A stretch of DNA of 13,424 bases from contig JAMPGN010000111.1 of NCBI GenBank assembly GCA_023663915.1, positions 1 through 13,424 on the forward strand, given 5' to 3'. Under the pieces are notes generated by a model. The model saw only the letters and a program-made list of their open reading frames with translations. It did no database searches and was not told where the DNA came from. Both the position numbers and the translations under genes were made by a program. Origin of the DNA: Eubacterium sp. (GTDB lineage Bacteria; Bacillota_A; Clostridia; Lachnospirales; Lachnospiraceae). Below, piece by piece: positions 6,533 to 13,424 of this stretch. The first letter of the stretch is position 1, and every line of letters begins with the position of its first letter.

Positions 6533-7504
6533 CTATTCCTTTCCCAGCTCCGCAGACTGTACGCCTGTATTCTCTTTCTCCCAGTCAAACAATGCATCCA
6601 CAAACTGATCTGCGTCAAACTTCTGCAAGTCATCGATCGTCTCGCCTACTCCGATATATTTCACCGGAATCTGCAGTTCTGACTGGATTGCCACCGCAAT
6701 ACCGCCTTTCGCCGTACCGTCCATCTTCGTCAATATGATACCCGTCAGATCCGCCACTTCCCCAAATTCCTTCGCCTGCTGGAGTGCATTCTGTCCGGTC
6801 GTTGCATCCAATACCACGAGATTCTCCCTGTGTGCATCGGGAAACTCTTTGTCGATGATACGGTTGATCTTCTTAAGTTCTTCCATCAGATTCTTCTTAT
6901 TGTGCAGCCGCCCCGCCGTATCGCATAAGAGCACGTCCACACCCCGCGCCCTGGCCGCATTCACCGCATCATAGATCACGCTGGCAGGGTCGGAACCTTC
7001 GCTGCCTCCGATCATGTCCACGCCCGCACGGTTCGCCCACTCGCCAAGCTGTTCCCCCGCCGCCGCACGGAACGTATCCGCCGCCGCGAGAAGGACTTTT
7101 CTTCCCTGCGCTTTCAGCTTGCCTGCAAGTTTGCCGACCGTGGTGGTCTTTCCCACTCCATTGACGCCGATCACCAGCACGATCGACTGTTTGCTCTCAA
7201 AATCATACGCCGTCTCTTCGACCTGCATCTGCTCTTTGATATTCTGAATCAAAAACTCTTTACAATCTGCCGGCTCCTTAATATGATTCTCTTTTACCTG
7301 TTCCCGCAGCTTCTCAAGAATTTCCTCGGTGGATTTCACACCGATATCGCCCATGATAAGAATCTCTTCCAACTCCTCATAGAAATCCTCATCAATCTTG
7401 GAAAACCCGCCGAATACCGCGTCGATCCCGTGTACGATATTATTTCTTGTCTTGCTTAACCCTTCTTTTAACCTGCTGAAAAATCCTTTTTTTTCTTCAC
7501 TCAT
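6533..7504 (-). CDS. ftsY: SRP receptor FtsY
   Basis: FtsY is the membrane-associated GTPase that receives the SRP-ribosome complex and pairs with Ffh, also encoded in this window. The 323-residue protein has a short N-terminal basic/amphipathic region (about 1-25, GFFSRLKEGLSKTRNN), probably the lipid-targeting part, in place of the long acidic A domain of enterobacteria. The N domain follows (about 25-100), then the G domain: GVNGVGKTTT (113-122), the DTFRAAAGEQL insertion-box segment (143-153), DTAGRL (195-200) and TKMDGTAKGG (259-268). The C-terminal GVGETIDDLQKFD (from about 283) is diagnostic of FtsY over Ffh. The start ATG shares one base with the smc stop (TGATG), indicating translational coupling. 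ilvA begins 10 nt downstream. Confidence 0.97.
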   Translation of the reverse strand: MSEEKKGFFSRLKEGLSKTRNNIVHGIDAVFGGFSKIDEDFYEELEEILIMGDIGVKSTEEILEKLREQVKENHIKEPADCKEFLIQNIKEQMQVEETAYDFESKQSIVLVIGVNGVGKTTTVGKLAGKLKAQGRKVLLAAADTFRAAAGEQLGEWANRAGVDMIGGSEGSDPASVIYDAVNAARARGVDVLLCDTAGRLHNKKNLMEELKKINRIIDKEFPDAHRENLVVLDATTGQNALQQAKEFGEVADLTGIILTKMDGTAKGGIAVAIQSELQIPVKYIGVGETIDDLQKFDADQFVDALFDWEKENTGVQSAELGKE

Positions 7505-10500
7505 CAGTCATCCAATTCCTTATCAATCAAATTAACGCTCACAAGCGTCGATACACCCTTCTCCTGCATGGTGATACCGTAAAGCCGGTCCGCCTTCTCC
7601 ATCGTACCACGCCTGTGGGTGATTACAATAAACTGTGTATTCTTCGTCAGTTTATGCAGGTATTTTGCAAATCTTCCCACATTGCTCTCGTCAAGCGCCG
7701 CCTCGATCTCGTCAAGCAGACAGAACGGCGACGGCTTCAAGTTCTGGATCGCGAAGAGCAGACAGATGGCAGTCAGTGATTTCTCCCCGCCGGACATCTG
7801 CATCATATTCACTAACTTTTTCCCCGGCGGCTGTGCAATAATGCGTATTCCCGCCTCCAGCACGTCCTCTTCCTCGATCAGTTCCAGCGTTCCCTTTCCG
7901 CCGCCAAACAATTCCTTGAATACCTTATCAAACTCTCTGTTAATCTCCGCAAACTTCTCATTGAACTGCTTTCGCATGGAAGTATCCAATTCTCCAATAA
8001 TGTCAAGCAATGTTTTCTCGGCTTCTACCAGATCGTCATGCTGAGTCTTTAAAAACGTGTAACGCTCCATCAGATTCTTGTAGTCCTCGATGGCATTGAC
8101 GTTGACATCCCCCAATTTCCTGATCGCATCCTTGAGGGCGGTGATCTCTTTTTTCATGGACGGCAGATCATTCATCGTATCGTCCTTCAAAGATTCCGCG
8201 TCAGACAACGTGATCTCATACTCATCCCACATATAATTGATCTGGGATTCGATGGACTCTTCCATCCGCTCCTTCTGACTGCCTAACCGGTACACTTCCT
8301 TGTCCAACGCAGTCATGCGCTCCGACAGCTCTTCCCTCGATGCAAAAAAGTTCTTCTGTTTCGCTGACAGCTCTTCCTTTGCCGCCGTGTCTTCCTGTAA
8401 TTTCAAGGACGCGTCGTTCTGTGCCGTGTAAGAAGAAGCGATCGTCTTCTCGATCTCCAAGATGCTCTCTTTCTTGCGCTCTACTTCCTCCTTGCCGAGA
8501 TGCAGACCTTCCTTCACCTCGTTTAACTCCGCCGTATGTCTGGAAAGCTCGCCTTCCACACGTTCCAGATTTTGCCGCTGGAAATCTTCCTTCTGGCGCA
8601 TTTTCTCGACTTCCACATCCCACTCGGACACTTTGGCGGACTGGGCGGATTCCTCAGTGCGCTCCATTTCCAACTGTTTCTGAAACTCTGTTATCTGCGC
8701 TCCCACACTTTTTTCCAAGGCTTCCGAGTCTTCCAATTCTCTGGCAATCTCGTCTTTGCTTACCTGAATCTCTTTGATCTGGAGTTCGATATCCTGTTCC
8801 TCGTTCTTTAACTCTCCAAACCCTTCCTCCGTCTCGCTCTTCTTGTCCCTCGCCTGCATCACATTCATTCTGGCGGTATTCTGTTCGATGAACCTGCGCT
8901 GTAACTGCCCTTTGATGTCTTCAATATCCAGACGGAGCTTATTGCGTCGCCGCTTCGTCTCCTCAATATCATTGAGAAGCTGATCCACATCCATGACGTA
9001 CTGCTTTACTTTTTTTTCTAATTCCTCCATCTCCCGTCGTCTTCCTAAAAGATTGGAGTTATTCTTAAACGCGCCGCCGCTGATGGCTCCGCCGGGCACA
9101 AGCAGTTCACCCTCTAGCGTGACCATACGGATACTATAGCCAAACTTTCTTGCGATCTTCACGGCATGGTCCACATTGTCGATGACGACGATACGCCCTA
9201 ACATCGCTTTGGCGACATTACGGTATTTCTTGTCGATCTTGACCAGCTCATCCGCCATGCCGATAACGCCCTCTTCTTTCAGCGCCCCCGGATTCTTGAA
9301 CTCCTGCGGATGGGTAATGCTCGTGAGCGGCAGGAACGTGGCGCGTCCGGCTTTCGTCTTCTTTAAATAGCCGATCATCCGTTTTGCCGTCTCCTCGTCC
9401 TCCGTGACAATATTCTGGATATTGCCGCCAAGAGCTGTCTCGATTGCCGTCTCATATTTCGCATCCGCCTGAATGATATCCGCCATGACGCCGATGATGC
9501 CTTTCTCCTGCCCTTTGCGTTCCATGACTGCCTTGACGCTGCCACCATAACCTTCATAGCGTTCTGTCAGATTCGCCAACGCTTCTAACTTGGACTTCTC
9601 CTGATGGTATAACACCTGTGTGTCGCGCAGCTTCTGATCCCTGCCGGCAAGCTCTTCCCTCATTCCGGCAAGTTTCTCCTCCATCGTCTCCTGCTTCTCA
9701 TTCAACTCGCGGATTACAACGTTGACTGCCTCAAATTCCTCCTCCAGTTTCTTAATATTCTCCGTCTGTTCCGCCTCGTCGGATTTGGCACGCAGCAGTC
9801 TGGAATTTAACTCTGCCTTGCGGATATTGATCTGCTCTAACATGGTGTCATAACGCCCCAGCTTCGACTTGATCGTAGCGCGGTTATTGAGGGCGTCTAT
9901 GATCGTGTTCTTGCCGCTCTCAATATGATTATTAAGCTCTTCAATCCGGCTCTGGGTTTCCTCTAACAACCGTCTCTCTTCATCCCTCGCCTGCTTAAGC
10001 TGCTCTAACTTCGCATCCGTCTCACTCTTCTGCGCAAGGATCTTATTCTTCTCCGCCGTGCGCTCATCGATCTGTTCCTGAATGCTTCGGATTCGATTCC
10101 GTAAATGTTCTTCGTTCCCCTCGGCGGAATGGATCTGTTCTTTCAAAACGTTGATCTCGCCTTCCAGTTTCGACCGCATAACGCCGGTGTCCGTCAGCGT
10201 CGCCCTCGCCTCCTCGATCTCCTGATCTAAAAGCTCGATCCGGCTCTCGATCTGCTCATACTCTTCCTTGATCCGCTCATACTTCTGTCTGGTATCCTCA
10301 AGATCATCATTCGCGATATGTAACTTTCCTTCCGCTTCTGCAAGCTGCTGCCTTACACGCACATTCTCCAAGAGAAAGACATTTACATCGAGAGTCTTTA
10401 ACTCCTCCTTTTTCCTCAAATAAACTCTTGCTTTCTCAGACTGCTTCTCCAGCGGTCCGATCTGGTTTTCGAGTTCAGCGAGAATATCGTTGACGCGGAC

Positions 10501-11064
10501 AAGATTCTGCTTCTCGTCCTCCAACTTTTTCTGCGCCGCATACTTTCTGCGCTTAAACTTGACGATACCTGCTGCCTCGTCGAATAACTCCCTTCTCTCC
10601 TCCGGCTTGCCGCTCAAGATCTTGTCGATCTGACCCTGCCCGATGATCGAATATCCTTCCTTGCCGATACCCGTATCGTAAAACAATTCATTGACATCTT
10701 TCAGACGGCATATGGCTCCGTTGATCATATATTCGCTCTCACCGGAACGGTACAGCCTGCGGGAGACCGTCACCTCGTCATAATCGATCGCAAGCTGATG
10801 ATCCGTATTGTCCAGCGTGATCGCCACATAAGCATATCCTAAAGGCTTGCGCATCTCCGTCCCCGAAAAGATCACATCCTGCATGCTTGCCCCTCTGAGT
10901 TGTTTGATTCGTTGTTCGCCAAGCACCCATCTGACGGCATCCGCCACGTTGCTCTTACCAGAGCCGTTCGGTCCTACAATGCCAGTGATCCCATTATGGA
11001 ACTTAAAATTGATTTTATTTGCAAAAGATTTGAATCCATGCACCTCAATGCTTTTTAAATACAT
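7504..11064 (-). CDS. smc: Chromosome segregation protein SMC
   Basis: SMC forms the long ATPase dimer of bacterial condensin, with ScpA and ScpB (not in this window), compacting and separating the chromosome. The 1186 residues match the family length. The N-terminal head has Walker A GPNGSGKSNV (31-40) and the Q-loop region IGQGQ (141-145). A coiled coil runs from about 170 to 500. The hinge begins near 505 with GYGGSVKAVM and extends to about 690 with the glycine-rich LVPGGAISGG. A second coiled coil reaches to about 1020. The C-terminal head carries the signature motif SGGEK (1091-1095), Walker B FCLLDE (1114-1119), D-loop ALDES and an H-loop histidine near 1150. All ATPase motifs are intact. 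The ATG at 11064 has AAGAGG 6 nt upstream. It lies 17 nt after rnc and overlaps ftsY by one base, the common Firmicutes arrangement. Confidence 0.98.
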   Translation of the reverse strand: MYLKSIEVHGFKSFANKINFKFHNGITGIVGPNGSGKSNVADAVRWVLGEQRIKQLRGASMQDVIFSGTEMRKPLGYAYVAITLDNTDHQLAIDYDEVTVSRRLYRSGESEYMINGAICRLKDVNELFYDTGIGKEGYSIIGQGQIDKILSGKPEERRELFDEAAGIVKFKRRKYAAQKKLEDEKQNLVRVNDILAELENQIGPLEKQSEKARVYLRKKEELKTLDVNVFLLENVRVRQQLAEAEGKLHIANDDLEDTRQKYERIKEEYEQIESRIELLDQEIEEARATLTDTGVMRSKLEGEINVLKEQIHSAEGNEEHLRNRIRSIQEQIDERTAEKNKILAQKSETDAKLEQLKQARDEERRLLEETQSRIEELNNHIESGKNTIIDALNNRATIKSKLGRYDTMLEQINIRKAELNSRLLRAKSDEAEQTENIKKLEEEFEAVNVVIRELNEKQETMEEKLAGMREELAGRDQKLRDTQVLYHQEKSKLEALANLTERYEGYGGSVKAVMERKGQEKGIIGVMADIIQADAKYETAIETALGGNIQNIVTEDEETAKRMIGYLKKTKAGRATFLPLTSITHPQEFKNPGALKEEGVIGMADELVKIDKKYRNVAKAMLGRIVVIDNVDHAVKIARKFGYSIRMVTLEGELLVPGGAISGGAFKNNSNLLGRRREMEELEKKVKQYVMDVDQLLNDIEETKRRRNKLRLDIEDIKGQLQRRFIEQNTARMNVMQARDKKSETEEGFGELKNEEQDIELQIKEIQVSKDEIARELEDSEALEKSVGAQITEFQKQLEMERTEESAQSAKVSEWDVEVEKMRQKEDFQRQNLERVEGELSRHTAELNEVKEGLHLGKEEVERKKESILEIEKTIASSYTAQNDASLKLQEDTAAKEELSAKQKNFFASREELSERMTALDKEVYRLGSQKERMEESIESQINYMWDEYEITLSDAESLKDDTMNDLPSMKKEITALKDAIRKLGDVNVNAIEDYKNLMERYTFLKTQHDDLVEAEKTLLDIIGELDTSMRKQFNEKFAEINREFDKVFKELFGGGKGTLELIEEEDVLEAGIRIIAQPPGKKLVNMMQMSGGEKSLTAICLLFAIQNLKPSPFCLLDEIEAALDESNVGRFAKYLHKLTKNTQFIVITHRRGTMEKADRLYGITMQEKGVSTLVSVNLIDKELDD

Positions 11065-11081
11065 ATTGTACCTCTTTATGA

Positions 11082-11774
11082 CTATTCTCTGCCTTTCCTT
11101 CTAAGTAGAGCTGCATATGCCGCTTTCTGTTCGGCAGCTTTCTTGGAATGTCCTGATCCGCTTCCAATCCGCACATCATCAATCAGCACGTCCACCACAA
11201 AAGTCTTGTCATGCTCCGGTCCGTCCTCGCGCAAAAGTTCATAGTGGAGCGCCCCCCTGTTCTCCTTCTGCACTTCTTCCTGCAAAATGGTTTTCGCATC
11301 GTAGAATAATTGTTTGTGCTCAAGATCTGACAAGATGATGCGCCCGATAAAAGCCCGCGCCTCATCGATCCCGCTGTCCAGATAGATTGCACCGATCACC
11401 GCTTCCATGACATCCGATATGATAGAATCCCGGTTTCTTCCCCCGGTAGCTTCCTCCCCTTTACCGAGAAGGATGTATGCTTCCAACCCGATTTGCCTGG
11501 CGCAGAATGCCAAGGCTGGCTCACAGACAATCGATGAACGAAATTTCGTCATTTTTCCTTCCGTCATATCCGGGTGATTCCGGTAGATATAGTCACTGCT
11601 TGCCAGCTCCAACACCGCGTCGCCCAGAAATTCCAGACGCTCATAATCCCCCGTCCTGTTGATCTTCTGTTCATTGGCGTGGGAACTGTGCGTCAACGCC
11701 TGCTTTAGCAGCATCTTATCCCGAAACCGATATCCGATTTTTTCTTCTAGTTTCTCCATTTTCCCTTCTGGCAT
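11082..11774 (-). CDS. rnc: Ribonuclease III
   Basis: RNase III cuts double-stranded RNA, including rRNA precursors and structured mRNAs and sRNA duplexes. The 230-residue protein has a catalytic domain (about 6-150) with the signature ERLEFLGDAVL at 45-55. The metal-binding acidic residues E48, D52, D121 and E124 are all present, the last two in SDVMEAVIGAIYLDSG. The dsRNA-binding domain covers about 157-228 and ends with GSGSGHSKKAAEQKAA. I start at the ATG at 11774 because GGAGG lies 6 nt upstream; an upstream in-frame ATG at 11789 overlaps that site, and a downstream Met at 11759 is also possible. It follows acpP after a hairpin and leads smc by 17 nt. Confidence 0.96.
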   Translation of the reverse strand: MPEGKMEKLEEKIGYRFRDKMLLKQALTHSSHANEQKINRTGDYERLEFLGDAVLELASSDYIYRNHPDMTEGKMTKFRSSIVCEPALAFCARQIGLEAYILLGKGEEATGGRNRDSIISDVMEAVIGAIYLDSGIDEARAFIGRIILSDLEHKQLFYDAKTILQEEVQKENRGALHYELLREDGPEHDKTFVVDVLIDDVRIGSGSGHSKKAAEQKAAYAALLRRKGRE

Positions 11775-11793
11775 GAGAATCCTCCACATAGAA

Positions 11794-11819
11794 AAACCCT
11801 TTCTTGCAAAAAAGGGTTT
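11794..11819 (-). terminator. Hairpin terminator or attenuator between acpP and rnc
   Basis: AAACCCTTT (11794-11802) and AAAGGGTTT (11811-11819) form a 9-bp perfect stem with an 8-nt loop. On the minus strand the 3' arm ends in GGGTTTTTC, giving a run of five T's. It starts 11 nt after the acpP stop and ends about 20 nt before the rnc start. It probably ends a share of plsX-acpP transcripts while allowing readthrough into rnc-smc-ftsY. I find no convincing promoter between it and rnc. Confidence 0.65.
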
Positions 11820-11830
11820 CCTTGCTTTCT

Positions 11831-12067
11831 TTATGACATAGAATTTTGGATCAGTGCGACCGCTTCACTCACCGTTGTAATATGCTCCACCTTATCCACC
11901 GGAATCTCTATCTCAAAGGCTTCTTCAATCCCCATAATGATCTGAAATACATCCAGCGAATCTGCTCCAAGGTCTTCTGTGAAAGTCGTTTCCATTGTCA
12001 CCTCGTTGGGATCGACATTCAGCACGTCCGCTATCACTTCTCTTAATTTATCAAATTCCATGTTCAC
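11831..12067 (-). CDS. acpP: Acyl carrier protein
   Basis: ACP carries growing fatty acyl chains on a 4'-phosphopantetheine arm in type II fatty acid synthesis. The 78-residue acidic protein has the four-helix pattern and the modification site GADSLDVFQ, with S37 as the attachment serine. Glu/Asp-rich helix II (IIMGIEEAFEIEIP) contacts partner enzymes. The listed start is a GTG at 12067, 5 nt after AAAGGGG. An ATG two codons later (12061) gives MEFDKLRE, closer to related proteins, but its spacer is 11 nt; either is possible. It lies 28 nt after plsX, in the usual plsX-acpP order, and is followed by a hairpin. Confidence 0.96.
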   Translation of the reverse strand: MNMEFDKLREVIADVLNVDPNEVTMETTFTEDLGADSLDVFQIIMGIEEAFEIEIPVDKVEHITTVSEAVALIQNSMS

Positions 12068-12095
12068 AGCTACCCCTTTCGTTTTATCTATTGTT

Positions 12096-13136
12096 CTACT
12101 TATCTTCCCCGGATACAGCTTCTTCCGTCAGGATCATCTCCCTGATCTTTTCATTGATCTTCTGCTCCTTAAAGGTGATACACTGTAAAATAGAATTTTT
12201 GATCTCGATTGATTTGGAACTGCCGTGAGTCTTCACCACCAGCCCCTTCAAGCCAAGCAACGGCGCACCGCCATACTGCTCTAAGTCAAACGCTTTCAAA
12301 GTCTGTTTCAACGCCGGTTTCACGAGAAGCGCGCCGATCTTGCTCCGAAGGCTCGTCATCATGCCTGCTTTCACTTTCTTGATGAGCGTAGCCCCGACGC
12401 CCTCATAGGTCTTTAAGATCACATTGCCCACAAAAGCCTCACACACAACCACATCCGCTGCGCCCGCAGGGATATCCCTCGCCTCCACGCTGCCGATAAA
12501 ATTAATGTCCGGACAATTTTTCAGAAGAGGAAACGTTTCCTTGACAAGCGCGTTGCCTTTCTCCTCCTCCGCACCGATATTCACAATCCCTACTTTCGGG
12601 TTCTTAACTCCCATAACATGTTCCATGTAAACAGAACCCATCTTGGCAAACTGCACCAAATGAGACGGTCTGGCATCCACGTTCGCGCCGCAGTCAATCA
12701 GAAGCGCGCAGCCTGTTTCCGTGGGAATAAGCGGTGCAAGAGGCGGTCTCTCCACGCCCTTGATGCGCCCTACGATAACTTGTCCGCCCACGAGGGTAGC
12801 CCCTGTGCTTCCTGCGGAGACAAAGGCGTCGCAGGTGCCGTCTTTCACGAGATTTAACGCCTTGACAAGAGAGGAATCTTTCTTCTTGCGGATTGCCATG
12901 ACAGGCGGTTCTGCTGTCTCAATGATTTCGGATGCCGGGACGATCTCCATCTGTTCCTTCTGGTATGTGTACCCGGACAGCTCCTTCGTAAGCACATCCT
13001 CTTGTCCTACCAGATATATCTTGACTTTATGACTTTCATTGACGGCTTCCACCGCGCCCTTGACAATCTCTGCCGGAGCGTTGTCGCCGCCCATCGCATC
13101 CACTGCTACTTTGACAAATTCGCCCATATCAATCAT
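12096..13136 (-). CDS. plsX: Phosphate acyltransferase PlsX
   Basis: PlsX makes acyl-phosphate from acyl-ACP, the donor used by PlsY to acylate glycerol-3-phosphate in phospholipid synthesis; it is a soluble or peripheral membrane enzyme. The 346 residues fit the family (about 330-350). The conserved N-terminal VKVAVDAMGGDNAP is at 8-21. Other family segments are RKKKDSSL (83-90), DAFVSAGSTGATLVGG (about 103-118), PLIPTETGCALLIDCGANVDARP and NIGAEEEKGN. The C-terminal extension after about 325 is charged. The ATG at 13136 is 3 nt after AAAAGGG; the ATG three codons later (13127) is an alternative. It leads acpP by 28 nt and has a good promoter upstream. The gene that usually precedes plsX, rpmF for ribosomal protein L32, is not found. 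Confidence 0.97.
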   Translation of the reverse strand: MIDMGEFVKVAVDAMGGDNAPAEIVKGAVEAVNESHKVKIYLVGQEDVLTKELSGYTYQKEQMEIVPASEIIETAEPPVMAIRKKKDSSLVKALNLVKDGTCDAFVSAGSTGATLVGGQVIVGRIKGVERPPLAPLIPTETGCALLIDCGANVDARPSHLVQFAKMGSVYMEHVMGVKNPKVGIVNIGAEEEKGNALVKETFPLLKNCPDINFIGSVEARDIPAGAADVVVCEAFVGNVILKTYEGVGATLIKKVKAGMMTSLRSKIGALLVKPALKQTLKAFDLEQYGGAPLLGLKGLVVKTHGSSKSIEIKNSILQCITFKEQKINEKIREMILTEEAVSGEDK

Positions 13137-13194
13137 TTACCCTTTTCTAAACCTGCGAGATTCGCGTAAAATTTCCTATCGCATAAAATATTAC

Positions 13195-13217
13195 ATACTA
13201 ATATATTAATATACTAA
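13195..13217. repeat. Direct repeats and AT palindrome over the plsX promoter -10 region
   Basis: The heptamer ATACTAA occurs at 13195-13201 and 13211-13217, 16 bp apart, so the copies fall on nearly one face of the helix after one and a half turns. Between them lies the 12-bp palindrome TATATTAATATA (13202-13213), which covers the -10 box. TTAGTA half-sites recall the FapR operator, but FapR sites are inverted, not direct. It could be a lipid-responsive operator or simply AT-rich promoter DNA. Confidence 0.35.
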
Positions 13218-13236
13218 ACATGCCTGTAAAAATCAA
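13208..13236 (-). promoter_or_regulatory. Probable promoter of plsX-acpP (and perhaps rnc-smc-ftsY-ilvA)
   Basis: On the minus strand TTGATT (13231-13236) and TATATT (13208-13213) are separated by exactly 17 bp. They lie about 70 nt upstream of the plsX start in a gene-free, AT-rich gap of 180 bp (13137-13316). Apart from this promoter and the repeats over it, I see nothing else definite in the gap; a second -10-like TATGTAATATT occurs just downstream. Confidence 0.65.
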
Positions 13237-13316
13237 GTTAAAATGAGCTTGAGTCTCCGCAGTTATTTTCTATACACCCCTGCAAACAGTAAGTTGTCTG
13301 TTTAACAAACTGGAAT

Positions 13317-13424
13317 TTATTTTATCGCAAGCTCCAAATCCATTGTATAATACACTGTCATGGTTCCACCATTGTCCACTATGGCATGAAAAATTCCTTC
13401 AAACAGCTTTTCGCGGACGACTGA
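13317..13424 (-). CDS. C-terminal end of an unidentified protein, 5' part beyond the window
   Basis: From the right edge, one minus-strand frame stays open for 35 codons and ends at TAA (13319-13317). The peptide includes REKLFEGIFHAIVDNGGTM and ends TVYYTMDLELAIK, with a plausible helix then two beta strands. The hydrophobic/polar pattern and the end just before a promoter-bearing gap support a real gene tail. It is not ribosomal protein L32 or a DUF177 protein. The strand-turn-strand ending loosely recalls the tail of some serine recombinases, but that is too weak to name it. Confidence 0.5.
   Translation of the reverse strand, partial: SVVREKLFEGIFHAIVDNGGTMTVYYTMDLELAIK

Noticed and set aside
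6523..6633. An upstream, longer start for the threonine deaminase, adding 37 residues
   Set aside because: The extra residues lie inside ftsY in another frame, have no family similarity that I can see, and the ATG at 6522 has a suitable binding site and the usual family N-terminus.
8340..8777. Plus- and minus-strand alternative frames inside smc
   Set aside because: They overlap the coiled-coil part of an intact 1186-residue SMC and have low-complexity Ser/Leu/Pro-rich products typical of shadow frames.
13284..13303. Inverted repeat AAACAG-N8-CTGTTT after the partial gene at the right edge
   Set aside because: The stem is only 6 bp and is not followed by a T-run in the direction of transcription, so I do not call it a terminator.

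Overview
The window looks like a chromosomal piece of a Gram-positive anaerobe of the class Clostridia, most likely a Lachnospiraceae relative. This rests on gene order (plsX-acpP-rnc-smc-ftsY and ylxM-ffh), strong AGGAGG-type ribosome binding sites, a FtsY with only a short N-terminal extension, an ACT-containing catabolic-type threonine deaminase, and the YitT and membrane-anchored GH25 families. The taxon is inferred from content, not from any search. Every supported gene lies on the minus strand, so transcription runs from the right edge to the left edge. I see no tRNA, rRNA, CRISPR array or insertion sequence.

Right block (about 13.4 to 5.25 kb): the last 35 codons of an unidentified gene enter from the right edge. 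An AT-rich gap follows with a good promoter, then plsX and acpP (fatty acid and phospholipid precursors), a small hairpin terminator or attenuator, and then rnc, smc, ftsY and a threonine deaminase (ilvA/tdcB type). rnc, smc, ftsY and ilvA are tightly packed: the smc stop and ftsY start share one base, and ilvA starts 10 nt after ftsY. A strong 11-bp hairpin closes the unit. These genes supply acyl carrier protein and acyl-phosphate, process RNA, organise the chromosome, and provide the membrane receptor for the signal recognition particle (SRP).

Middle block (about 5.2 to 3.1 kb): a YitT-family membrane protein and a membrane-anchored GH25 muramidase, both probably at the cell envelope.

Left-middle accessory cassette (about 3.0 to 1.8 kb): with its own promoter, a protein joining a DUF1905-like N-terminus to a C39/papain-like cysteine peptidase domain, then a basic 78-residue protein, then a short broken reading frame. 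The broken frame overlaps the small gene and preserves a textbook Walker A loop like that of zeta-toxin-type NTPases before it stops; a shifted-frame tail follows. This looks like a decayed toxin-antitoxin-like or defence-like cassette sitting between housekeeping genes, and it is the most unusual part of the window. None of these open reading frames except the first two is long enough to be noticed by length filters.

Left block (1.77 to 0 kb): a near-consensus promoter whose -35 box lies in a perfect inverted repeat drives ylxM and ffh. Ffh is the SRP GTPase, partner of the FtsY encoded 5 kb upstream; its last residues run off the left edge.
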